Origin: JBFONV01 sp040779335
GTDB taxonomy: Bacteria; Pseudomonadota; Gammaproteobacteria; Enterobacterales; Alteromonadaceae
Assembly: GCA_040779335.1 (NCBI GenBank)
Contig: JBFONV010000001.1
Span: 868,001-932,000 of the forward strand
Direction: 5' to 3'
Length of the DNA stretch: 64,000 nucleotides
Part shown: in pieces, positions 16,788-25,249 of the stretch
Layout: every line of letters begins with the position of its first letter
How positions within the stretch are numbered: position 1 is the stretch's first letter
Notes under the pieces: generated by a model
Databases searched by the model: none
Told to the model about the DNA's origin: nothing
Seen by the model: the letters and a program-made list of their open reading frames with translations, nothing else
Program-made: the position numbers and the translations under genes

Positions 16788-18623
16788 ATGCCAACACACT
16801 TAACACCAACTACCGCACATAAAATGCAGCACTTATTTGCAATGCTCCAAAGTGGCCATATCAAGCAAGTCGTTCAAGAGTTACAATCATTGCTACTTCA
16901 GGTGCCGAACAATAAAGATGTATTTCATCTCGCGGCATTAGCTTATAAAGCGGATAAACAAGTTGAGTTAGCGGTTACTTTCTTTAAGCAATCGCTAATG
17001 TTAGATAATAAGCAACCACAAGTGCATAACAATTTAGGCAATCTTTATAAGCAATTGGGTCAGCTTGAACTTGCAGAAAAACATTACCAGCAAGCGGTTG
17101 TGTTGGATAAAAAGTTTGTTAGTGCATGGAAGAACTTAGGGATTCTCTTGTTGAATGCCAAAGAGTTCGAACGGGCAATAAAGGCTTTTAATAGTGTATT
17201 GCGATTAAACAGCAACGATGTTTCTGCCTTGACCTCGATGGGAAATATTTACAAAGCTCAAGAAAAATTCCCTTTAGCCATTGATTACTACCAAAAAGCG
17301 TTAAAGATTGATCCTAATTATATCAATGCCTTGAATAATTTGGGGATGACTTATCGCTTATTAGAACATTTAGATTCGGCGTTAGTTTGTTTCCAAAAAG
17401 CAAAAGCTGCTTCGCCTAACATGGCAGAAATTGATTTCAACGAAGCCAATACTTTGTTTGACAAAGGGGATTACGCTCGTGCGGAGAAATCCTACTGGAG
17501 TGCGTTAAACAAGGCGCCAGATAATATTGAAGTGCATGACACATTAAATGAGTTTTATTGGCAAACAGGAAAGAAGAATGAGTTTGGCAAAAGCTATAAA
17601 TTAGCCATAGATCACCTTCCTCACAATATTGTGTTGCGAAAGGGGTATATTGAAAGCTTAATGTCGGCGGGAAATATAAGTGAAGCAAGTGTGATTTTAG
17701 AAAAATCACTCACCATAGATAAAACTCCTAGTCTTATGTACCTAAAGGGGAAGATTTCAGTATTACAAAATAAGTTGACTGATGGCATTCAGGCGTTCGA
17801 ATCCTCCTTGTCAATGCATTACGACTTGGCTGTCGCCCTAGATTTTATTGAGCTGCTTATTTTCGACTTTCAATATGAAAAAGCATTGCAATATATTAAC
17901 CAAGCCGAACTTGTCGCCCCTTTTAATCAACTGCTAATCGCCTACAAAAGTACTTGTTGGCGCTTAATGAATGACGAACGATATGAATGGTTGATTGATT
18001 ATCAAAACCATATTAAAGGTTACGATATTCCTGTTCCACAGGGATATAGTTCGAGAGAAGCTTTTTTGTCTGAGCTAGAACAAGTATTAGTGCCCATGCA
18101 TACTACACAACATGAGCCGTTAAAACAGACGTTAAAACATGGAACTCAAACGCCGGGTCGTTTATTTAATAAACCTATCCCTCAGATTCAAGCATTAAAA
18201 CACTCTTTTGAGCTGGTAGTGAAGGACTATATTGATAGCTTGCAAACTGACAGCACACATCCATTATTATCCCGAAAAACAACAAAGTTTAGTTTTGCAG
18301 GTTCTTGGTCTGTCAAGTTAAAGCCCAATGGTTTTCATGTAAATCATGTTCACCCTCTAGGTTGGTTAAGTTCCAGTTTTTATATTAAGGTGCCAGATTT
18401 CTCTTTACACTCACAAAGTTCTCACAATGCTGGCTCAATTAAATTTGGTGAAAGTTCGATGGGGCTTGGAGATAGAGAAGTCATCAGCCGCATCATTGCG
18501 CCTACGGCAGGGAAGGTAGTTATTTTTCCATCCTATGCATGGCATGGCACAATCGGATTTAACGGAGGTCCTGATGATAGTAGACTTACTGCTCCTTGTG
18601 ACATCATTCCCCAAGGGAAATAA
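16788..18623 (+). CDS. TPR protein with C-terminal 2OG-Fe(II) oxygenase domain (TIGR02466-like)
   Basis: A 611-residue cytoplasmic protein. About 9-11 tetratricopeptide repeats fill residues 15-400, with clear examples such as PQVHNNLGNLYKQLGQLELA. The C-terminal domain, about 480-610, resembles the TIGR02466 putative 2-oxoglutarate oxygenases, with the HVNHVHPLGW iron-ligand box near residue 520, GSIKFGESS, and a distal FPSYAWHGTIGF histidine near residue 585. The TPR part probably holds a protein or peptide substrate. It is followed after 2 bases by a methyltransferase gene and then by an AspH-like gene, so these three form a tight operon. Confidence 0.8.
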   Translation: MPTHLTPTTAHKMQHLFAMLQSGHIKQVVQELQSLLLQVPNNKDVFHLAALAYKADKQVELAVTFFKQSLMLDNKQPQVHNNLGNLYKQLGQLELAEKHYQQAVVLDKKFVSAWKNLGILLLNAKEFERAIKAFNSVLRLNSNDVSALTSMGNIYKAQEKFPLAIDYYQKALKIDPNYINALNNLGMTYRLLEHLDSALVCFQKAKAASPNMAEIDFNEANTLFDKGDYARAEKSYWSALNKAPDNIEVHDTLNEFYWQTGKKNEFGKSYKLAIDHLPHNIVLRKGYIESLMSAGNISEASVILEKSLTIDKTPSLMYLKGKISVLQNKLTDGIQAFESSLSMHYDLAVALDFIELLIFDFQYEKALQYINQAELVAPFNQLLIAYKSTCWRLMNDERYEWLIDYQNHIKGYDIPVPQGYSSREAFLSELEQVLVPMHTTQHEPLKQTLKHGTQTPGRLFNKPIPQIQALKHSFELVVKDYIDSLQTDSTHPLLSRKTTKFSFAGSWSVKLKPNGFHVNHVHPLGWLSSSFYIKVPDFSLHSQSSHNAGSIKFGESSMGLGDREVISRIIAPTAGKVVIFPSYAWHGTIGFNGGPDDSRLTAPCDIIPQGK

Positions 18624-18625
18624 CT

Positions 18626-19531
18626 ATGGATAAAGTCGACGCGTGGTCATTATATTGGCTAAGTGGTAATCAAGATAGCTGTATCCCTGTGGACAAAGGT
18701 AGAGATGGTTTAATTCTATCATCACTTTGGCAACGTTTTTCTAAAAAATTAGTTAGCCAAGCACAGGTGCTTGATCTGGCCACTGGTAACGGTACAGTGC
18801 CAGTTGCATTGTTGTCTGCTCAAGATGACCTTAATATAACAGGCGTAGACTATGCGAAAATTGACCCCAAAAAGTTTGTTAGTAATAACGCATTGGCAAG
18901 CGTTTCGTTTTTTCCAGAGGTAGATATTGCTAATCTACCGTTTAGTAACGACTCATTCGATGCAGTAACTAGCCAGTTCGGATTTGAATATGCTGAGTTG
19001 AGATTAGCTACAGAAGAATTTGTCAGAGTACTAAAACCTAGAGGATTGTTTACCTTTGTATTACACAGTAAAAATAGTGAAGTCGTTAAACCAGCGATTA
19101 GAAAAATAGCTGAATTTGAGCTAATAAAGACAACGGATGGATTACTTGAAAATATCAGCGACTATATTAGCGACAATATATCGCTTTTAGCCCTAGAACA
19201 AAAAGCGGAGCAGATAGTAGCTGAGCATTCTAAAAGACTCAGTGAGGCTATATCAGGACAAATTTTTACTGCTATTGGCCAATTTATCGCATTCAAAAAT
19301 CAAGGTATGAACAACCAAGAAGTACAGACTATTTTTGACAGCATGAAAAAGCGAATTTTTGCTGAAGGATGTCGGTTAGAGCAATTAGTTTCTGTGTCGT
19401 TAAGTGAAAATGACATTATGGAATTTCAAGAGCATCTCAGCAGTTTAGGTGTCAGCGTAAGCTACAGTAAGGTTTTTTTAAACAATGATGATGAACATCT
19501 TGCTTGGAAAGTTACAGGAATCAAGTTGTAG
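18626..19531 (+). CDS. class I SAM-dependent methyltransferase
   Basis: A 301-residue cytoplasmic methyltransferase. Motif I is seen as VLDLATGNG near residue 48, the acidic ribose-binding residue in TGVDYAK, and a motif-IV-like LPFSNDSFDAVTSQFGFEY near residue 105. The C-terminal half is helical and not recognised. It is spaced by only 2 bases from both neighbours, between two TPR-linked oxygenase genes, which points to work on the same substrate. The acceptor cannot be predicted. Confidence 0.82.
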   Translation: MDKVDAWSLYWLSGNQDSCIPVDKGRDGLILSSLWQRFSKKLVSQAQVLDLATGNGTVPVALLSAQDDLNITGVDYAKIDPKKFVSNNALASVSFFPEVDIANLPFSNDSFDAVTSQFGFEYAELRLATEEFVRVLKPRGLFTFVLHSKNSEVVKPAIRKIAEFELIKTTDGLLENISDYISDNISLLALEQKAEQIVAEHSKRLSEAISGQIFTAIGQFIAFKNQGMNNQEVQTIFDSMKKRIFAEGCRLEQLVSVSLSENDIMEFQEHLSSLGVSVSYSKVFLNNDDEHLAWKVTGIKL

Positions 19532-19533
19532 GC

Positions 19534-20697
19534 ATGAACGAAAAATTAAATGAAATAGAAGATGCATTCAAAGCTCAGAACAACGCTCAGGGGCTAAAAC
19601 TGTTGAGGGCATTTGTAGATGAATATCCAAACAACGTAGAGCAGCTATATCGTTTGGCTGTGATTGAAGAACAGATTGGAACAGTGCAAAAGGCAGAGGC
19701 TTGCTATCTAGCTTGTTTAAAATTGTCTCCCATGAATGTAATGGTACACCTTTACGCAGGTTATTTTTTCCAGCAGCAAGGGCAACTAGAACGGGCACTC
19801 GCCATTTATTCACTGGGGAACGACATCGACGGTCAGTTACAATGGTTACATTGGCGTGAGGATGCCTCTTATGAAACCCGGTTACGTTCTTACACGGCCG
19901 AAATAGCGCTAAAAGACCATTTTACGTCGCTACATAAAAAAAGCCTAGAAAGTGCGAATACATCGTCAATTATCAATTCTGCGATATGGCCTCAAACTCA
20001 CAATCAAGCATTCTCTTATTTACACCCACATCAAAAACCCCATTTGTTTTATGTGCCACGACTTTTGGCCAAACCTGTTCACGATAAAACATTATTACCA
20101 TGGTGCGAAATCGTCGAAAATAATTATGAACGTATTAGCGGGGAATTCTCTAATTTAATTGAGATGATCACGGCTAAAGGAACGCCTTATATAAACAAGA
20201 CGTTTGTGGAGAAAGAGTTTGAAGCACTTGCAGGCTCTAAAAATTGGACTGCCTTGTACCTTTACAATAACGGTGTTGCTAATAACGAATTATTAGACCT
20301 GATGCCACAGACCGTTGACTTATTGAAGGCACTGCCTTTGTACAATTTAAATGAAAATCCTTATGAGGTGTTTTTCAGCTTACTAAAGGCTGGGCAACAT
20401 ATTAAGCCTCACTTTGGACAGTCAAACCATAGTTTAACGGTGCATTTGCCTATTATTGTGCCAAATGGTGGGTATTTGCGCGTTGCCGATGAAAAGCATT
20501 GTTGGCAAAAAGGTAAAGTTATTGCCTTTGATGACTCTTTTGAACATGAAGCGATAAATACTACCGATCAAGACAGAGTGGTATTGATTTTCTCTGTTTG
20601 GCATCAAGACTTATCAGAAAACGAAAGACAAGACATACAAAAAAGCTTTTCAGAACGGGACGTGTGGCTAAAAAACCGGCATCAATTTTTGCTTTGA
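19534..20697 (+). CDS. TPR protein with aspartyl/asparaginyl beta-hydroxylase domain
   Basis: A 387-residue protein. TPR-like helices occupy about residues 1-110. The C-terminal domain is an AspH-type hydroxylase with the two-histidine iron site of that family: HFG at residue 293 within PHFGQSN, and H338 within FDDSFEHEAIN. R349 in DRVVLIF is the likely 2-oxoglutarate ligand. AspH enzymes hydroxylate the beta-carbon of Asp or Asn. I chose the ATG at 19534, 2 bases after the previous stop, over a TTG at 19504 that would overlap the methyltransferase. Its end overlaps the convergent sulfotransferase gene by 16 bases. Confidence 0.82.
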   Translation: MNEKLNEIEDAFKAQNNAQGLKLLRAFVDEYPNNVEQLYRLAVIEEQIGTVQKAEACYLACLKLSPMNVMVHLYAGYFFQQQGQLERALAIYSLGNDIDGQLQWLHWREDASYETRLRSYTAEIALKDHFTSLHKKSLESANTSSIINSAIWPQTHNQAFSYLHPHQKPHLFYVPRLLAKPVHDKTLLPWCEIVENNYERISGEFSNLIEMITAKGTPYINKTFVEKEFEALAGSKNWTALYLYNNGVANNELLDLMPQTVDLLKALPLYNLNENPYEVFFSLLKAGQHIKPHFGQSNHSLTVHLPIIVPNGGYLRVADEKHCWQKGKVIAFDDSFEHEAINTTDQDRVVLIFSVWHQDLSENERQDIQKSFSERDVWLKNRHQFLL

Positions 20698-22526
20698 ACT
20701 AACGCATTGTAAGCCTTTCTAAAAGGTGAAAATTGTTTTTCATAATGTCGAGAAAAATTAATTTTACTGGTATTTATGGGTTGCCTCACTTGCACTTCAC
20801 TAAAAGTAAAGCTGCTTACATTCTTTTTATGAAAATTTAGATAATCGTCATCCCATGTCAAATTACAAAAGTTATATATTCTTTTTGCTGTTTCTAAAGG
20901 GATTTTAGCCAAGTCTTCGTAATTTACATCCATAACATTCTCCGGATATTGCTTGCACCAAAAATCCATTAGCTTGTTCGCATGATAAATCGAATGTGCA
21001 GTATCTTCCAAGTCTGTTGCATAGTTGTGGTGCAATGCAAAGGGATGGGAAAAAAGAGACAATGCCAAATCTTCGGGGGTTCTTCGCATTTGAATGATTT
21101 TGACATTTTTAAAAATAGCGACCATAGCACCCACATAAAGAAAGTTGTGAGGCATTTTATCGACGATAATGTCAGAAGAAGTGGGCATTTCATTGCTATA
21201 ATACTGAAAAATCTCACTCGAGAAACCTTTAAGAAAAGTGTCCCAATTAAAATCTACGCTATGTTTATTCTTGTTGGCTCTGTGGTCTACAGCGGTAGCT
21301 AATGCTTCGCTTTCGCCACAGCTTGTAACAGAAGGGTGTTGAGAAATAATGCGATCCATCAAGGTGGTTCCGGAGCGAGGCATGCCAACGATAAATATAT
21401 TCTTAGTTTGAGCTGACAAATCATTGATAGGAGATGCCCTCAATGCTTTATAAAACATATGATCTTTAACTACTTGTTCCTTTATGTAACCTAGGCCAGC
21501 CATTTGTTGTTGATCACCTTGCAATTTATTCGCTTTCTCAAAACACCTAAACGCTAGGTCGAAGTTTTCTAATTTTTCGTAGGCTTTTGCTAACGTAAAC
21601 AGATTGTGTTGGTTTTCATACGTGTTACTAATACTATCAGTATAAAGGTGGTGTAAGTTTGTCACACATTCTTCATACTCTTTACTTAGCTCCAGTTTGA
21701 TTTCCCAAGCAGTGTGACTTTCTTTTGCCAGAGAAATTGTTTTGTTGGCGGCTACAATAGCCTGCTCAACATTGTGCTCTAATCGACAAATACTCGCTTC
21801 AAGCTCATAACGCGTTAGGCTGACGTCATTGAGGGAAATTGCATAGTTCAATTGCGTTCGTGCAGTGGCTAAATCTTTTGAAATTATACATAAATCCGCA
21901 TATTTCAAGTGATTTATACTGCTTTTCGGCGACAACGTCATGAAAGTCTCAAAAGTGCTATTGGCGAGCGCATATTCTCTCAGTTTCGCTGCACAAAGTG
22001 ACAGTTTTTCCCAAAAAATAGGTGTCGAGGGCGATTTTTTACTCAAACGTTCCCATAGTTGTTTTGCACTTTTCCAATCGTTTAAGGCCATGTAAGCACT
22101 AGCGGTTAAAGAGAAAGATTGCAAATCACTAAGTTCATATAGCTTCAAAATATCAATAACCAAACTGGGTTGGTTCAAATTTAAGGCAAGGTGTGCAAAA
22201 GCAATTAAGATATGCTGATCATTTGGCAAGTTTGATTTAATTGTGTTTATTACTGATATAGCTTTATCTTTTTGGTTAGCAGCTTGTAAGCATAATGAAA
22301 AATTTAATGCTATGTCGGCGGCAAGGGGCTCTCGCTGCAGGGCGGTTTCAAAAAGAGGTAAAGCGTCATCAAACAAGGCATGTTGTGAATACAAAGTAGC
22401 TAAACCATAAATGGCGTCATTGTGATTATACGTGTTGATAATTTGCAGATACTTTTGTTTCGCTACATCAAAATTCCCATTTCTGTGTGCATTTTCAGCA
22501 CTGGTCAATGATTCCGTTAAATTCAT
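20682..22526 (-). CDS. TPR-containing sulfotransferase
   Basis: A 614-residue protein: TPR-like helical repeats in residues 1-360, then a sulfotransferase domain from about 370 to 610. The 5'-phosphosulfate loop is canonical (VGMPRSGTTLMDRII near residue 380) and the 3'-phosphate region reads IIQMRRTPEDLALSLF. TPR-sulfotransferases of this architecture are frequent in marine Alteromonadales and Caulobacterales and are mostly uncharacterised; human TPST has a related catalytic domain. The 3' end overlaps the AspH-like gene on the other strand by 16 bases, so the two messages are antisense at their ends. The sulfation target is unknown. Confidence 0.85.
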   Translation of the reverse strand: MNLTESLTSAENAHRNGNFDVAKQKYLQIINTYNHNDAIYGLATLYSQHALFDDALPLFETALQREPLAADIALNFSLCLQAANQKDKAISVINTIKSNLPNDQHILIAFAHLALNLNQPSLVIDILKLYELSDLQSFSLTASAYMALNDWKSAKQLWERLSKKSPSTPIFWEKLSLCAAKLREYALANSTFETFMTLSPKSSINHLKYADLCIISKDLATARTQLNYAISLNDVSLTRYELEASICRLEHNVEQAIVAANKTISLAKESHTAWEIKLELSKEYEECVTNLHHLYTDSISNTYENQHNLFTLAKAYEKLENFDLAFRCFEKANKLQGDQQQMAGLGYIKEQVVKDHMFYKALRASPINDLSAQTKNIFIVGMPRSGTTLMDRIISQHPSVTSCGESEALATAVDHRANKNKHSVDFNWDTFLKGFSSEIFQYYSNEMPTSSDIIVDKMPHNFLYVGAMVAIFKNVKIIQMRRTPEDLALSLFSHPFALHHNYATDLEDTAHSIYHANKLMDFWCKQYPENVMDVNYEDLAKIPLETAKRIYNFCNLTWDDDYLNFHKKNVSSFTFSEVQVRQPINTSKINFSRHYEKQFSPFRKAYNALVQSKN

Positions 22527-22655
22527 GTTGATTTTAGCGTACCTTTGTTATTCACTAATGACATATACCAATATTGGTTACTTAATTTAGTTGAAGGATA
22601 ATACATTAAAATAAAAACTTATTAAATGTGTTTGCCCTCAACCACAGAGACAAAA

Positions 22656-23387
22656 ATGAATTTATCGATCGCTAATAAAAATAGTATTGAAACTTTGGTT
22701 CAGTGTTATCGTGAACATGGATATGTAAAGGTTCCTAATGCGTTGGTGGATGGAGCCGCCGAAGAAATTTTTGCAAACATTTCAACACAAGAACAATGGA
22801 ATTTAGTTTTTGATCATAATGGCACGCATCAAGATTTAAATAATATTGAAGTGGCCCAGTGGGAACAAAAAGATAAAGATAATTTAAATCACCTCGTTAA
22901 TGAACAAGCGGCGTATGGTTTTCAATATTTTTATGAAACTATCCCTATCTATGATATTTTTCATAAAAATTTGATGCCAGGTCATTTTTTTAACGAAATT
23001 GTTAAGTTTTTGAATTGTGATTTAACACTCGATTTTTTTCGGAACTTAACTTGTGCTCCTGAAATAACATTTGCTGACGCTCAAATTACTCGTTTTAGTG
23101 CTGGGCACTTTTTAAATTGCCATAGGGATGACGTGGATAATAAAAATAGAATTGCAGCATTTGTTATTAATTTAACAAAAGATTGGCGTGCTGATTGGGG
23201 AGGAGCGCTACATATACTCAATGACGATATGCAAATTGAGCAAAGTTTTTTACCAACGTTTAACGAAATTAATATTTTCAAAATTCCGGTAGAACACTAT
23301 GTGGGTTATGTAACTCCATTTACGAAAGAACATCGCTTATCTATAACTGGATGGTTGAGAAGCGGCAAGAATCCAATGGCTTTATAG
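22656..23387 (+). CDS. 2OG-Fe(II) oxygenase, prolyl-hydroxylase-like (first of a tandem pair)
   Basis: A 243-residue oxygenase of the prolyl 4-hydroxylase/Ofd1-like group. The jelly-roll core has ADAQITRFSAGHFLNCHRDDVD, with an HxD pair (H-R-D in NCHRDD) near residue 160, a DWGGALHIL strand and a C-terminal HRLSITGWLRSG segment that supplies the third ligand region and the 2-oxoglutarate Arg. I chose the ATG at 22656, which is preceded by AGAGA, rather than the ATG at 22626. It is divergent from the TPR-sulfotransferase and is followed after 9 bases by a paralog. Confidence 0.8.
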   Translation: MNLSIANKNSIETLVQCYREHGYVKVPNALVDGAAEEIFANISTQEQWNLVFDHNGTHQDLNNIEVAQWEQKDKDNLNHLVNEQAAYGFQYFYETIPIYDIFHKNLMPGHFFNEIVKFLNCDLTLDFFRNLTCAPEITFADAQITRFSAGHFLNCHRDDVDNKNRIAAFVINLTKDWRADWGGALHILNDDMQIEQSFLPTFNEINIFKIPVEHYVGYVTPFTKEHRLSITGWLRSGKNPMAL

Positions 23388-23396
23388 GAAATATAA

Positions 23397-24089
23397 TTGA
23401 CTTTATCTGTGAATGAAATTTTAAATGTCGATATGCTAAACAATACGTTTTTAAAGAATGGTATTGTCAGAATATATGACTTTTTAACTACAAGTAGTGC
23501 CGAACAATTAAGGCAATGTTTAGAATCAAAAATTGATTACGCAAATGCTTTTCATTTGGCTGGAATGAATAGGCAAGCGAGCGACGACGAAATAGCTAAG
23601 TTAAACAATGAAACTAGACTAGGGCTATATAATGACATATATAAAGCTGCGGCAAAAGGTTCCGGTTTTTTGTACGGCCGCCACAAAATAGAGCCTGACT
23701 CAAAGCCGGAGCTGACTAATGCCTTAAGTCTTTTAAACTCAGCTCACATGTTGGATTTAATAAAAGTAATTACCAATAAAAACTCACTTACACATGCGGA
23801 TGGACAAGCGACTCGTTTTCGAGTCGGGGACTTTTTAACTCGTCATGTTGATGATATTCCAGGAGAGACTAGACAGATTGCTTATGTACTAGGGATGACT
23901 GAAAATTGGCATCCTGATTGGGGAGGGCTATTACAATTTTTTGAAAAAAGTGGTCAGCCGACAGATTCATGGTCACCCACTTTTAATTCATTAACACTTT
24001 TTGATGTAAATAAGATTCATTCAGTTACTTCAATAGCACCGTTTTCAGAAAAAAAACGTTATTCAATAACTGGTTGGTTTAGAAGTTAA
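23397..24089 (+). CDS. 2OG-Fe(II) oxygenase, prolyl-hydroxylase-like (second of a tandem pair)
   Basis: A 230-residue paralog of the gene just upstream. It keeps the same core: HADGQATRFRVGDFLTRHVDDI, with HVD as iron ligands, DWGGLLQFF, and the C-terminal KKRYSITGWFRS. The start is a TTG at 23397 with a GGAA ribosome site 6 bases before it; an in-frame ATG lies at 23433. There is no signal peptide. The two genes are co-transcribed and may have diverged to act on different residues of the same target. Confidence 0.78.
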   Translation: MTLSVNEILNVDMLNNTFLKNGIVRIYDFLTTSSAEQLRQCLESKIDYANAFHLAGMNRQASDDEIAKLNNETRLGLYNDIYKAAAKGSGFLYGRHKIEPDSKPELTNALSLLNSAHMLDLIKVITNKNSLTHADGQATRFRVGDFLTRHVDDIPGETRQIAYVLGMTENWHPDWGGLLQFFEKSGQPTDSWSPTFNSLTLFDVNKIHSVTSIAPFSEKKRYSITGWFRS

Positions 24090-24469
24090 GGAACCTGTTA
24101 ATAATATTTTGTGTTAAATGTTCGATTAAGTTTGACTTAATACGAAAGAATTAGTAAAACATATAACAGCAAATTTCAGTTCATATATTAAGGGTATCGA
24201 ATTTCATAAAGTCTAATTTGTAACTTTAGTTACAAATATAATGTACTAAACTTTACTATCCTTCGGGGAAATCGTTACAAAATAGTTCAATTTGTTAATA
24301 ATTTGAGAAATGAACTACCTTTTTTGTGTACTTGGTTGACAGCGAAGCTGTCGTCTGGGAGTATTGCTTGGTTTTATTCTAGAGAAATTAAAACTTAAAA
24401 TGGCAGATTATTAAATTTGCGTTAACAATAAATTTGTTATCAAAATTAAATAGCAACTGGTTGGGAACT
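24090..24469. other. regulatory stretch upstream of the TonB2-type operon
   Basis: About 380 bases of AT-rich DNA without a gene. It contains the 9-bp-arm palindrome described separately (24217-24236). The promoter of the operon should lie in its second half. Confidence 0.45.
24217..24236. promoter_or_regulatory. palindrome, candidate operator upstream of the TonB2 operon
   Basis: TTTGTAACT (24217-24225) and AGTTACAAA (24228-24236) form perfect 9-bp arms two bases apart. One arm also occurs at 13140-13148 upstream of the TonB-dependent receptor. The spacing suits a dimeric repressor. A simple hairpin role in ending the oxygenase transcript is the alternative. Confidence 0.35.
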
Positions 24470-25249
24470 ATGTCCAAATTAAGCAAAAAAAGCCTTATCG
24501 CATCAACAATAGTTGGCGCATTAGCACTGACAGCTAGCAATATCGCTACTGCAGATGTATTAAAAGATCTACAAAAGGCAGAAGCTCAAATTTTCAAAGC
24601 CTCTGTGAAATCTCAAAGCAAAATCAACAACATTTACGAGCAAACTCAAGAGCTTTTAGCTGAGTATCGTAATACCGTTGATGAAGCTGATGTTCTTCGT
24701 GGCTATAACGATCACGTTCAACGTATGGTTGATGATCAAAAAGCAGGTATTGCATCATTAGAGCAACAAATTGCTGGTATCGATAAGATCAAGCAAGGTG
24801 TAGTGCCATTAATGTACAAAATGATCGATACACTGGAAAAATTCGTTGAACTTGATGTGCCAATGAATATTGAAAGTCGTAAAGAACGTGTAGCTACATT
24901 GCGTAATGTTATGAGTGATTCAAACGTAACGACTTCAGAGCAGTTCCGTCTTGTATTGGAAGCTTATGAAATTGAAGCGGGCTACGGTACTATTTTTGAC
25001 GCTTATCAAGGTGAACTTGATTTAGGTGACCGTACTATCACTGCGGACTTTGTTCATATGGGACGTATTGCGCTAGTAGCACAATCTCTTGATATGAAAA
25101 ATGCTTGGGTATGGAATAATGACTCACGCTCATGGGATGCTTTAGGTGACGAATATCTTAAGTCTGTTACTGACACCATTCGTATGGCGAAGAAACAATT
25201 ACCTATGGACTTAACTCGATTACCAGTATTTGCAGCAGGAGCAAAATAA
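24470..25249 (+). CDS. DUF3450 family periplasmic coiled-coil protein
   Basis: A 259-residue exported protein of the DUF3450 family. A signal peptide ends near residue 28 (SNIATA). A long helical, coiled-coil region follows (about 35-120), then a compact alpha/beta domain. DUF3450 genes are commonly the first gene of TtpC-type TonB operons in Vibrio and Alteromonadales, and that is the arrangement here: its stop is adjacent to the start of the TtpC gene. I chose the ATG at 24470 because a GGGA ribosome site precedes it and the signal peptide then begins correctly. A TTG at 24434 is the longer alternative. The role is probably to assist or regulate the TonB motor. Confidence 0.88.
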   Translation: MSKLSKKSLIASTIVGALALTASNIATADVLKDLQKAEAQIFKASVKSQSKINNIYEQTQELLAEYRNTVDEADVLRGYNDHVQRMVDDQKAGIASLEQQIAGIDKIKQGVVPLMYKMIDTLEKFVELDVPMNIESRKERVATLRNVMSDSNVTTSEQFRLVLEAYEIEAGYGTIFDAYQGELDLGDRTITADFVHMGRIALVAQSLDMKNAWVWNNDSRSWDALGDEYLKSVTDTIRMAKKQLPMDLTRLPVFAAGAK

